Assembly: GCF_036850765.1 (NCBI RefSeq)
Contig: NC_089494.1
Span: 3,432,177-3,496,176, forward strand
DNA length: 64,000 bases
Direction of reading: 5' to 3'
Origin: Saccopteryx bilineata
Lineage: Eukaryota > Chordata > Mammalia > Chiroptera > Emballonuridae
Below are positions 46,931 through 56,950 of the stretch, in pieces. How positions within the stretch are numbered: the stretch's first letter is position 1; every line of letters starts with the position of its first letter. The notes under the pieces are model-generated. The model had not been told where the DNA came from. It did no database searches and saw nothing but the letters and a program-made list of their open reading frames with translations. A program made the translations under genes and the position numbers.

Positions 46931-47901
46931 TTTTTTTCTTTAAAACTGTTTTTCTCTTTTGCTATATTCTTTTTTTCCTTTGATCTGTTTACCACAGGTC
47001 CCTTAGCATTTCTTGCAGCCTTGGTTTGGTTGCAGTGAAATCCTTGAGTTTTTTTTTTGTCTGTAAAGCTTTTTATTTCTCCTTCAATTTTAAATGATAG
47101 CCTTGCTGGATAAAGTAGTCTTGGTTGTAGGTTCTTCTTCTGCATTACTTTGAATATTTCGTGCCATTCTCTTCTGGCCTCAAGTGTTTCTGTTGAGAAG
47201 TCAGAAGTCATCCTTATGGGGGCTCCTTTGTAGGTGATAGTCTTTTTTTCTCTAGCAGCTTTTAATATTTTCTCTTTATCATTTAGCTTTGGTAATTTAA
47301 TTATGATGTGTCTTGGTGTTGGTTTCTTTGGGTTTCTCCTTAATGGAGTTCTCTGTGCTTCCTGAACATGTGAAATGTTTTCCTGCCTTAATTGGGGGAA
47401 GTTTTCCGTTATAATATGTTTGAACAAAGTCTCTATCCCTTGTTCTTTCTCTTCTTCTTCAGGAACCCCTATGATGCGGATGTTATTTCTCTTCATGTTG
47501 TCACAGAGCTCTCTTAGAGTTTCCTCAGACTTTTTGAGTCTCTTTTCTTTTTTCTGCTCTGCTTCCGTGCCTTTATTTATTGTGTCCTCTAACTCACTGA
47601 TTCGATTCTCTGCTTCATCCATCCTGCTTTTAATTCCTTCCATTGTATTCTTTATTTCAGATATTGTATTTGTCATTTCTGTCTGATTCTTTTTTATTAT
47701 TTCAATGTCCTTTTTTATATTTGTTATCTCTTTATTTAGGTTTTCATAATGGCAATCTATGATGGTTCTAATATCTTTGAGCATCCTAACAATCGTTATT
47801 TTAAACTCTGCATCTGGTAATTTGGTTATATCTGATTCACTTAGGTCCTTTTCTGGGGATTTCTCTTGGTTTATTTGTGTTGTATTTCTCTGCCTCCGCA
47901 T
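46921..47901 (-). pseudogene. ORF1: L1 ORF1 (RNA-binding chaperone) with 3' frameshift
   Basis: Encodes the L1 nucleic-acid chaperone that trimerises through a coiled coil and coats the L1 RNA. After the ATG at 47901 (MRRQRN; an upstream in-frame ATG at 47946 is less likely) come a heptad-like coiled coil (about residues 35-125), an RRM-type domain (about 130-225, with NNIRIIGVPE and RHIIIKLPK) and the start of the C-terminal domain (ARREWHEIF, YPARLSF). At the A-run 47058-47049 there are ten A where nine restore the family pattern. The present frame therefore leaves the conserved C-terminus, runs about 20 residues beyond and overlaps ORF2 at 46921-46930. In the other frame a stop lies at 46991-46989, giving about 303 residues and the usual inter-ORF gap. 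A sequencing error in the homopolymer would give the same picture. Confidence 0.85.
47049..47058 (-). other. A10 homopolymer causing ORF1 frameshift
   Basis: Ten T on the plus strand. The conserved C-terminal residues of ORF1 continue in the +1 shifted frame downstream of this run and end at a stop in the usual place, so one extra base is the simplest explanation. Confidence 0.75.
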
Positions 47902-49247
47902 TTTCTCTTCACGAGAGTGGCTGTGATCAAGTGCTCGGGTGCACAAGGGTTGGTGGCTTTGGCCTTTGCCCCACCCCCGTGTGTGACGTTTTGCTCGGTC
48001 CTGAGGGCACTAGCGAGCACCTTTGCTCAGCTGCGGGTCTCCGCCTGTTTCCGAGCTTTCGCCCTGCCTTTGCAGGATGATCCCACTCAAGGAACAGCTG
48101 CTAGCCTTGGCTCTACCGCCAGACAGGGCTGCGTGCCCAAGCTCAGCTTCGTAGCGCAACTCCGCCTCTTCTGGGCTTTTGGCTCCACCCTCGCGGGAGG
48201 AGCCGGCTACCAAGTCAGACCGCAAGCCTGGGTTGCACGGGTGGGGCAGGGATGTGCTCCTCTGCCCTTGCCCCGGGGCTGGTTTCTACCCTTTCTGGGT
48301 TTCCCGCCCTTCTCCCGGAGGCTGGATTACAGGCTGCCGGCAGCTGAGCTTGACCGCTTTTGCACGCCCCCTTCTCCCTAGCCGGGCAAGATTGAGCTCA
48401 CACCTGAGCCCACTGGTGGCCAGCCGGCTTCCGCCCCTGCCAGCAGAACCGCGCTTTTGTCTCCCGCTGCCGCCCGCTCTCCGGTGCGCCCTCAGCCGCG
48501 TGGGTGGGGGCGTTGCAGCTCGGACCCTAAGACTCACTACCGTAGACCCGAAAGCTCCCTCCTTCTATGCGACTCTGCTCTGAATGCTGCGGGGGAGCTT
48601 GTTTGGCTGCTCTCCTGCTTCCCTTTGCTGGTATTGCTGTTTCCGGGGGAAATATTCACTTCAGCTTTGGGGAGTGACTCGTCCCAGGGGTTAGGGTGGC
48701 TATCTCTCAAAATGTTTCTCCCTATGCCTCCTAGATTGCACTCTCTTCCTGTTACTGTGGTTTTCTCCTCTCTCCTCCCGTCCCCAGGAGCCCCAGGTGA
48801 GTGTTTGTGAGAGAGATGTTCTGCGTGGTCCCTTTAAGAAGGATCCTGGGTCTGAGAAATCAGACTCTCTCACAAACAGTATCCTGACTTGTTTCCAGCT
48901 AAATACTGTCCTTACGCTGCTTCTGGGCTCTGGGGCGGCAGGCTGGGGCTTTGTTCCTGGGGCTCAGGACCCTTTCCCCTCTGCTAAACTCACTTCCCGC
49001 CACGCGAGTCTCTCCCTGCTGCCCTTCGCTCCGAGAAGCTGGGCAGCCCTCTCCGCGTTTCCGCTTTTCCTACCAGTCTCTGGGTGGCTTCTTCTGCGTT
49101 CCTGGGTTGAAGAGTCCTTTTAGTTTAGTCCAAAGTTGGTTTTTCCAGCTGATAGTTCATAAAATTAGTTTGTAATCCACATTGGTTCTGGGAGGTAGAT
49201 GCTGGTGCGTCTGCCTACTCCAGCGCCATCTTGTCTCTCTCTCGTTC
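47902..49247 (-). promoter_or_regulatory. L1 5'UTR and internal promoter
   Basis: About 1.35 kb, GC-rich and CpG-containing, in strong contrast to the AT-rich ORFs. It begins on the minus strand with GAACGAGAGAGAGACAAG and a YY1-type site within the first 25 bases. No monomer repeats of the mouse type are visible, so it is a single-unit 5'UTR as in human L1. Its presence up to the target duplication makes this a full-length, not 5'-truncated, copy. Confidence 0.85.
49225..49233 (-). promoter_or_regulatory. YY1-type site at L1 start
   Basis: CAAGATGGC on the minus strand, about 15 bases from the 5' end. It has the same position and sequence as the YY1 site that sets the transcription start in human L1. 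Confidence 0.7.
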
Positions 49248-49258
49248 CGTTTTATCCT
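49248..49258. repeat. Target-site duplication, right copy
   Basis: CGTTTTATCCT, identical to 40630-40640, immediately outside the L1 5' end. Confidence 0.85.
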
Positions 49259-49698
49259 CTTAAGTAACATATTTCACTTTAATATAATCAGTGGCTCCAT
49301 GCTGAGTGAGATAAAGAACCCGTCGCCCTTGGCGATGTCCAGGACGCAGGCACGGGGCGCTGTGAAGAGCACAGGCGTGGGCAGGCTTTGAGCACACGCT
49401 ACTTGGCGAACGAGTGGGATTTCCGCTGAGGGGAGGTTTTAAGGGAAGAACGAGACCTGGCTCGTTGGCGGTGAGCCTGTGGCTGGCACCTGTCTTCCGC
49501 CAGCGGCCCCGACAAGCCCGGGTCCCAGAGTCCCGCCCTCAAAGGGCATTTGGGTTTTCTGGAAACGGGTTTCTATAGATTTCCGCCCAGCGCCACGTCT
49601 CAGGACATCGTGCCCTGGTGGAGTCACCCGCCATCCTTCCTGGGAGGGGCCTGACCTATAGTGGACAACACGGGGCGAGCCTTTGATGCCGTGCTTCC
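49259..49698. other. Unique sequence right of the L1
   Basis: Unique DNA continuing from the left flank of the insertion. Nothing recognised. Confidence 0.4.
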
Positions 49699-49731
49699 CG
49701 ACCTCGGTGACCTCGGTGACCTCGGTGACGG
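49699..49731. promoter_or_regulatory. AGGTCA direct repeats with 3-bp spacing
   Basis: Two perfect TGACCT half-sites (49708-49713 and 49717-49722), flanked by near-matches CGACCT (49699) and TGACGG (49726), all at 9-bp period. On the minus strand this is AGGTCA with 3-bp spacers (DR3), the arrangement bound by vitamin D receptor/RXR-type nuclear receptors. It may equally be a chance 9-bp tandem repeat. Confidence 0.45.
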
Positions 49732-49962
49732 TCACTGGAGGAGCGGAGGTGTTGGATCTGAATGTGTCCTATTGCTCTGTAGTTCCTGAAGTTGACGGAA
49801 CACGGTCCTGAACTAAAAAAATCAGAGAGACCACGAGCTCCTGTCGTCCGGGTTCCTTACTACGCAGGAAGGTAGCTTTCCTCGCGTTCTCACACGTCGG
49901 CGTGAAGCGCGTCAGAATCCCCCACGGGGCCGGTTCACACGGGGCCTCACCAGACGGTTCCT

Positions 49963-50035
49963 GGCTCAGGAAGTCCAGGACGGGCCCTGAGACTCTGCAT
50001 TCTCCGCCGGTTCCCAGGCGAGGCTCCAGGAGCCG
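49963..50035. repeat. MER5-like fragment
   Basis: GGGCCCTGAGACTCTGCATT followed by GGTTCCCAGGCGAGGCTCC matches the middle and right part of the MER5A consensus, as at 39815. Confidence 0.5.
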
Positions 50036-51163
50036 TGCTGCTTGACTTGGACTCATATTCCTGCTGGATCACCTGTTTTTTTCTGTGTTTTTCCAGAAAC
50101 TGATCCATTTCCACAGCTCTGTGGCCCCAGGAGACATCGCCATAATGTCACCAGACCGTGGCTTGACCAGACTGCCGTTCGCACCCTCGACGGGAGCTGG
50201 AAATGCCGGCAAGGCCAGCAGAAACCTGGGGACAGAGGTCGCCGTCCAGCCACCAGAAAATCCTGCACACAGGGACTTCAACTCTTCCGCTCCGTGGGCG
50301 AGTTCCCGCAAGCAGTACCCAGCCCTCTTACTCACGGTGAACAACACTGAGGGAGGGACGCGGGCAGAGAGAGACTGTGTCCGAGAAACCACAGCCTGAT
50401 TGGTGTGTTTCCCAGGAAAGACGAAAGCCACTGTTGAAATTATCGGCTGGAATTAAACATTCAAGTGGAACGAACATTTAGCTCTCCCCACCCCCCATGC
50501 CCTGCCCTTAAAAGCAGTGAATGGTGGCTTGAAGGGTGGAGTCCTAACAGAGAAGAGATTCCGTTGCTGTGTCCTAACAGCGATATGATACATCAGCGGA
50601 AAGTCAGAGGAGGCTGACTCACTGGCAGCTGTCTTGTTGTCCGTCGTCTGGGAGTGTTTCACCCCAGGACACGGGGAGCAGGTGTTCCATGTCCCGGCTC
50701 TAGAGGAAAGCCCTCTGTTTCTCAACTCCTGAACCCCTGCTCCTCTTGGAGTCGCCGGGATGGGTCCGTGGTGGGATGTTATCCTTCGAATCTGAACAAC
50801 TTTATTCTTCAACAACAGTGGATCGAGCACTCCTGGTTTGGAAGGCAACCGGGGAACACAGCTGTTTCCCTTTCTCCGCAGTTAATGCTGAGACTCCTGC
50901 CAGGAAACATGGGCACCAGAATGGATGGCTCCTGGGAGCCCCCCACAGTGAGAGGACACCAGCAGCCAGGAGAGGGCTCTGACCCCTCCCCTCTCATTTT
51001 CTAGGATTTTCCTGAGAGCCCTGTCGGAGGCCCTCTGCCGAGCTCAGATCATTAACCCCTCACCCGCTGCCCTACTTTGCATCAGTGTTGGTCCAACTAG
51101 TACTGAGCGACTGTTGTTCTGGTTGCAAACAAGCGAAGTTCAGACAGAGAGCCAGAGATCTGC

Positions 51164-51238
51164 CTCAGACCCCCAGACAGACACCAGACCTATCTCCGAA
51201 TCCTCAGACCCCCAGACAGACACCAGACCTATCTCGGA
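51164..51238 (+). repeat. 39-bp tandem duplication
   Basis: Two units starting CTCAGACCCCCAGACAGACA at 51164 and 51203. The length is a multiple of three, so the surrounding small frame stays open. Confidence 0.9.
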
Positions 51239-52689
51239 AACTTTACTGGCTCTTTTGCAGGTAATTCTCTCCTGCAATTTGAATAATGAACAATTTTACT
51301 GATCATTTCAGAGCTTAGATGCCAATTACGATAAGGCAAAGCCTTTCCGGTTGTCTGCAATCAGTGATCAAGTGGCCTACGGGCTGAGCCGAAGATGCGG
51401 TATTTGAGGGCGTGGGGCTGTCCCGGGAAACACCAAACCGCCGATGGCGCTGTCTGTGCGGCTGCACTCCCGAGGGCTTCTTCCAGTCTTTCTCGGACGG
51501 TGCTGCCAACGGACAGGCGTGGCTGTGTTTCGTGCCGCACACGTGCTCTCCGGGGGCACCACGCCTCGTCCCGCGCGGCGATGCTAACAGGCGGGCAGGA
51601 CCCTGCTGCTCCCCGTGTGCTCTGGTCTTCTCCAGCTGCAAACAGGGCAGCCCAGCCGCTGGCCTCTCGCAGAGCATACACCGGCCTCCGAGCTGCACGC
51701 CTGTCCCCAGGGGTCGTCCGCGCCCCGTGGTGCAACCCCTCGGCAACGCTGGGCCCTCTGCTCCGCAGGGACTGGGACCGCGTTCAGGCCCGATGGTGCA
51801 GATGCCCTGAGATGCTCAACACGGGGCTGAGCCCGCCTTGTGTCCTGACGGGGAGGTGGGGAGCTTGGTATCAGGACGACCTGCACGGGGGGGGGGGGGA
51901 TGATGGGACTGTCAGAACACAGGTATCGTCCTATGTGTTCCAGAAAGGGCGGAACAGACCGCCCCTCGCTCGCCCTGCACCTCCCATCCCGCCCTTGGTA
52001 TGGCAGAAAGACAAAGGGAAGATAAAGAGCGTGCAAGGGACGGACACCGATGGGTCTGAAAGCTTTGTCAACGGTCACGAAGGCCTCACCTTGCCGAGGA
52101 GCTCCTGGGGACCCCTGAATGTGGGGCGTGCAGGTGGGTGGGTGCAGCCGCGAGCAGTCCTGGGCCATTCATTCTCTATGTCCAGGCGGCCAGGAGACTA
52201 ATCAGGGGGGCGCTGTGTCCTGGGGCAGGCCTGGCCCAGCCTGCCGTGCTGGGGACTGAGTAAGGTGCACGGTGGCAACATAAGAAGCGTGAACAAAGGC
52301 GCAGACCCGGGGAGAGGCGGCTTTGCAAGCCCCTGTGCAGGTCAGAGAGAGGTGGCTTCAGGCCGGGGGACTTCGCCCAGCGCCCGTGGGCCCGAGGCTG
52401 TGAGATGGAGACCCACTCCGATGGCTCCCGGGACAGGGCAGCCCCAGGCCTGAGTGTGCGCTAGTGTCTCCTCCTGAGAGCTGAGTGCAAGTTTGAGACT
52501 AAGGTCTCAGGAGCGGGAGCAGGAAATGCTACGGCTTCTGATGCTCACCCCGGGGCGTCAGCTGCCGGCACCTGTCTCTGTGTTCAGCTAAGGACCAGTG
52601 ACTCCCTTGTTCACAGGGCACACCGGGACCCGCTAAGGAACCCTGGAATTCCTGTGCAGCTTTGGGGCCGACAACACAGCGAGTCCCTC

Positions 52690-53075
52690 TTGACCTCAGA
52701 AGTCCTTTACGTGCCAACTTGCGGCTTCCAAAATCCAAACAGTGATGTCCTTATCCCTGGTGTCTCAGAACGTGGCTGTATTTGGAGGTGGGGTCTTGAA
52801 GGAGGTCATGAAATTAAAACTGAGGCCTTTAGGGTGGGCCCTAATCCCCTATGACGGGTGTTCTTACCAGACGAGGAGATAAGACTCAGACACACAAAGG
52901 GTCGCGAGCAGACACGGGGGTGAGACGGCCACCTGCCAACCAAGGGGAGAGGCCTCGGAGAAACCCGCCCTGCCGACACCGAGATCGCGGACGTCCATCC
53001 TCCAGGACCGTGACAAGGTGAGCGGCAGCCGTGTGGGCCCCCGGTCCTGGTGCTTTGCGACGGCAGCCCGAGCTC
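52690..53075 (-). repeat. Ancient repeat, inverted partner A
   Basis: GGCTGTATTTGGAGGTGGGG, GAAATTAAAACTGAGGCC, GGGTGGGCCCTAATCCCC and GACGGCAGCCCGAGC follow in order the reverse complement of the element at 54725-55122. It is an old mammalian dispersed family that I cannot name. Strand is given relative to partner B. Confidence 0.55.
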
Positions 53076-53856
53076 ACTGACTGGTACACAAGGGATCTCC
53101 CATTCCCCGGTTTGCAGATGAAAGCTCTGTGACGCTCAGGGGAGCCCAAGACTTGGTGGTGTCTTCATTGTGAAGGAAACCCCCCAGCAGTAACGGCGTC
53201 CACTGGATCAACTTTTCACATGTGTGAAATGAAGCGTTTCTGTCCCTCTGACCCCAACGACCAGTGTCCCCTCCTCCAGAACCCGGGCACTGACACCTCC
53301 AGGATAGCCCAGCAGACAGCAACCCCCGCTTAGATGTTGGACAATGGTGTGATGGCGACAAAGGTCCATTAGCTCCCCACCCCTGCCCCCGGCCACGCAG
53401 AGGTCAGCACGACAATGTAGTGACGTTTGCGCTTCTGGTTGGGAGAAGACAGCGTGAAGAGTGGAGAAGAGGCATTAATTAATATTCCAGTTTAAAAAGT
53501 AATGGTGTAAAAAATGACCATCTCAGTCAATGGAAATATTTCTTGGTTAAGAGTTGCCTCTAGGACATGAAACCTTTTGGCCAGAGAAAATGTCCCAGAG
53601 CTTTCGAGGAGCCGTGCAGAAGCCCTGGACAGCCAGCGACAGACCTGCAGGTGAGACGGGAACAGAACAGGGGTCAGCGGCCCCTTTCCAGGCACCTCTC
53701 CAGCCACTGACCGGGTCTGCATTCTCACCTAATGAGTCAGGGGGCATTTCCACAGGGTGTACCTCCCTCAATAATCCATGTGAGTAAAGATGGGACTGCT
53801 TCTTATTTTAAAATGTGTTATTATTATTATTATTAAAAAGAAAAAAAAAACCAATA
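53076..53856. other. Unique sequence with an ATT run
   Basis: A TTA trinucleotide run lies at 53817-53835 just before the SINE. No gene is recognised. Confidence 0.4.
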
Positions 53857-54239
53857 GTCCCGGCTGGTTGGCTCAGCATTAGAGTGTCTACCTGACATGT
53901 GGAAGTCCCGGGTTCGATTCCCGGTTAGGGCACACAGGAGAGGTGACCATCTGCTTCTTCCCCCCCCTCTCTCTATCTCTATCTCTCTATCTCTCTCTCT
54001 ATCTCTTCTTCTCCCACAGCCATGGCTCTATTGATTCGAGCACATCGGTCCTGAGGGCTGAGGGCGGCTCCCTGGAGCTTCTGTCTCAGGGTCTATAGAT
54101 AGCTGGGTTGCCAGAGGCCCCAGGTGGGCTTGCTGAGTGGATTCCAGTCAGATCTGGTTGGGGCACATGCAGGAGTCTGTCTCTGTATCACCCTGACAGA
54201 TTTTTTTTTAATCAGATTTTACAAAAAAATAAAAAAAAG
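53857..54239 (+). mobile_element. Composite SINE, variant body
   Basis: The tRNA-like head at 53857-53930 keeps a good A-box (TGGCTCAGCATTAG) and B-box (GGTTCGATTCC), so a polymerase III promoter could be intact. A TCTA/TC microsatellite follows (53962-54010), then a body lacking the CTCF-like core and an A-rich tail. No clear target duplication. Confidence 0.88.
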
Positions 54240-54724
54240 AATATACTACTGACTCAAGAGGAAACTTTAAAGAGAAAAATATACTCAAGTTGAGCCCTGC
54301 CCTTGCCACCCCATCCCCCTCCCACTACTTCTCTTGCCGCCCCCCCATCAGCCTGCACGCCTCCCCACCCCCCCGTACTTCCTGCTGGACTAGCTGGCCC
54401 GCCCCCTGAGCTCGAATAGGGCTGTCCGACTTAGCACATAAAAATACAAGATGGCCATTTGAACTGGATTTCAGATGAACAACAAATATTTTTGGGGAAT
54501 AAGCATGCCCCGTGTAACATTTGGGACACACATTAAAAAAAGAAAAAAATTGGTGGCACATTTGAAATTCAAATGCTCCTGGAGGTCCTGTATTTGCTCT
54601 GGCAACTCTAGCTTTGGGCCCCCTCTAGTGTGAGGTCTCCCCAGGCGGGTTGAGTGTTTATTCTCAGCCCTCGGGAGGTGTGCTGGTCACCCAAGGCTGT
54701 GAGCTGGCCCCATCCTCAGTGTCT
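54240..54724. other. Unique sequence, nothing recognised
   Basis: It contains short C-runs and a GC-rich start, then AT-leaning sequence, without coding signature. Confidence 0.4.
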
Positions 54725-55122
54725 GCCCCTGTACCAGTCCACACGGGCTGCCGGGAAAAACTACCACCAACTGGCGGCTCAGACACCAGGAATTTATTTT
54801 CTCACCACTCCGGAGGCAGGATGTCCAAGATCAAGGTGTGGGCGGGGCTGGTTCCTTCTGAGGACCTCTCTCTCTGGCTCGTAGATGGCCACCTGCTCCC
54901 TGTGTCCTGGCATGGTCATCCCTCTGTGTCTGTCCGTGTCCTAATCAGCTCTTCTTCTGAGGACGCCTGTCATATTGGATTAGACTCATCTTTAATAACC
55001 TCGTTTTAACTTTATTACCTCCCTAAAGTCCCAGTTTCCAAATACGAACACACTCTCAGGTACTGAGGGCTAGGGGTCTCAACACATGAATCTTGGGGGA
55101 CACAGTTCAGCACATAATAGCA
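54725..55122 (+). repeat. Ancient repeat, inverted partner B
   Basis: CCACACGGGCTGCCGGGAAA, GGAATTTATTTTCTCACCAC, TCCAAGATCAAGGTGTGGGC, CATATTGGATTAGACTCATC and GGACACAGTTCAGCACATAA follow in order a very common old mammalian interspersed repeat. Family name uncertain. It lies in the opposite orientation to 52690-53075, with the SINE at 53857 between them. Confidence 0.65.
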
Positions 55123-56079
55123 CCCCCCGCTGCCATGGTTGTCTGTCTGAAGCACTCACCTTTCACCTGTTACTCAGTAGAAAATGCCTGTGGTCTCCAG
55201 GGTCGGAGCCCTACGAAACCCTGACGGATTGGGGAACGCCTTGAATTTCCAGAAGCCTTACTCCCCAGGGCCCAGCTCCAATCTGTTGGGTTGGGTTTTC
55301 CATGGGTGAGGCTCTGTCCACTGTGGACAGATGACCCAATACTGGACAACACCCTTCTGGACTTCTGACTGGATCTGTGCCTGGAAACTTCTGCTACATA
55401 ACCTCGCCCCCCTCTCCACCCCCCGCCAGGGCCGCCGATCCTCACAGCTCTGCATCACCCCGGAAACTGTCTCTCTGCCTCTTGGTTGTTAAGTCCGGGA
55501 CTCTGGGCAGCCTGCCTGGATCTGCTGTAGTAAAGAGGGTCCTCCTTCTCCATTGTGTCTGTCCCCTCCTGCCTTCCTCCTCAGGGGGAGGGACCCACAG
55601 TTCTCCCACCCACATCCACGAGTCACAACACTGTCCACTGTCCAACGGATCTATTTCTTTAGAAGTGGTTTATAATGTACTCCACCTAGAATGTGTTGGG
55701 TCAGGGGACCCACAGTGTGGTGTCACTGTGATACATTTCTTTAGGTTATTCAGAGCCTTATCATACCACTCATTGAAGATGTGCTCTTTCTTCCTTGTTT
55801 TCCCGGCACTTGCGCAGTCCCATATGAAACACAGATTCTCTCATCTGTGCTGTCATATTCTTACAGCCGCCCTGGCTGCCAAGCCTGTGAGACACGGGGC
55901 ATCCACATGTCAAAGACAGTACAAAAAAAAAAAAAAAAATGTAAAGTATCTTTTAATTTTTCTTTAGGTTGATCCCACGAAGTGATAACATTTTGGATAT
56001 ATATCGGGTTGAACAAAATATATGATTAAAGTTATGTTACCTATTTTTTTTTTTTTTACTTGTATGAAATGTGTCTATT
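55123..56079. other. Unique sequence with A17 and T-run tracts
   Basis: An A-run at 55922-55939 ends a segment beginning near 55640 that could be an unidentified retroposed sequence. A T-run lies at 56044-56057. No gene is recognised. Confidence 0.4.
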
Positions 56080-56097
56080 AGAAAATGTAAAATTCCA

Positions 56098-56247
56098 CCC
56101 TGGCCGGAAAGCTCAGTCGGTTAGAGCATTGCGGTTGTCGGCTCAGTCCCGAGTGAGGACAAGTACAGTAACTAATCAATGTTTCTCTTTCTCTCTCTCT
56201 CTCTCCCTTCCTCTCTCTCTAAAACCAACAAATAGATATTTTAAAAA
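56098..56247 (+). mobile_element. Ves-like SINE
   Basis: A 150-bp tRNA-derived SINE: head CCCTGGCCGGAAAGCTCAGT with a GTTAGAGCAT A-box, a CT-rich block and an A-rich tail. The 18-bp target-site duplications are AGAAAATGTAAAATTCCA (56080-56097) and AGAAAATGTGAAACTCCA (56248-56265), 16 of 18 identical. The B-box is degenerate. The family resembles the Ves elements of bats. Confidence 0.88.
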
Positions 56248-56265
56248 AGAAAATGTGAAACTCCA

Positions 56266-56950
56266 TATGTGACTGACTACATTCCTCTACGTGAGTGCCT
56301 TCAACTCAAGGCTTGCCGGTTGCATTCCTTTGATCTGTGTCTCAGGGTTTATGCCAGTGTTTTAATGTTTTAATTAACGTTTCTCTTAAAAAGTATTTTG
56401 AGATCTGCTAGGACAATAAACATTTCCCCCTGTTGCTCCTATTTTTCAGGCTCTCTTATGGACCTCTAAGCCAAATTGCTCTTTCAGATAAATTTTAAAA
56501 TATTTTCCTGCCAGATTCGTAAACATTCTGTCTGAATCATTCATCTTTACGTCTAGAAATACTTTTCTCCCCCTCTACCGAGTCATCTTTTATGATTTCT
56601 GATAGAACCTCAGGGTTTATGTTACGTCGTTTCTCAAAATCACTTCTGTGGGTATATGTCCGATGCTATCGTGGGTGGGATTTACGAGGAGATGCTATTG
56701 TTTTTACATACTTGCCCTTTAAAGTCACGTACCCACGCTGTTTTTATGGCATGTCCCTGACGGGTATTATCTGCGGAGTGTTTTTCTCCTTTCCCCAAAT
56801 GCATTGGCTTTATTGTTTCCTATGTTGTTACAATGTTATAATGACCAAGACTTCCCAAGACTTAATAAATAACGATGGCGGTAGTAGGCATTCTTCCTGA
56901 AAATGATTTGCTGAATATTGCTTTTTGAAACATTTACCCTTTTAAACTTG
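56266..56950 (-). repeat. Possible old L1 fragment
   Basis: The stretch ATGGCGGTAGTAGGCATTCT (about 56874-56893) followed by TCCTGAAAATGATTTGCTGA resembles the minus strand of an old L1 ORF2. The part before about 56450 is AT-rich and unclassified. Confidence 0.4.

Larger units (their letters stand above)
40641..49247 (-). mobile_element. Full-length L1 insertion with chimeric 3' end
   Basis: One minus-strand retrotransposon insertion of about 8.6 kb bounded by an 11-bp duplication. In sense order it contains a 5'UTR (49247-47902), ORF1 (47901-46989 if in frame), a short inter-ORF gap, ORF2 (46930-43142), the start of an L1 3'UTR (to about 43018), about 1.9 kb of non-L1 sequence, an A-tract (41084-41075), a second and diverged copy of the ORF2 end and L1 3'UTR (41074-40654), and a terminal A-tail. 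AATAAA (minus strand, 40668-40663) sits just before the last tail. Intact ORF2 and the matched target duplication imply a fairly recent insertion. The alternative is two separate L1s that happen to abut, discussed in the findings. Confidence 0.85.
49732..52689. other. Unique GC-rich region
   Basis: It includes a MER5-like fragment (49963-50035), a 39-bp duplication (51164-51238) and a G-run (51888-51899). A 268-codon frame at 51395-52201 and its antisense frame of 194 codons are in GC-rich DNA and show no recognisable domain. Confidence 0.45.

Noticed and set aside
47902..47946. Upstream ATG extending ORF1 by 15 residues
   Set aside because: The extra residues do not resemble ORF1 N-termini. 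The ATG at 47901 gives the usual short, polar, basic start.
51395..52201. 268-codon plus-strand frame, with 194 codons open on the other strand
   Set aside because: GC-rich DNA with frames open on both strands, no recognisable domain and irregular composition. It is not enough to call a gene.
53857..53935. tRNA gene candidates at SINE heads here and at the other SINEs
   Set aside because: A-box and B-box are present, but the sequences continue into SINE bodies with A-tails, so they are retroposon promoters and not tRNA genes.
55640..55940. Processed pseudogene ending in A17
   Set aside because: No AATAAA before the A-run, no target duplication found and no recognisable gene.
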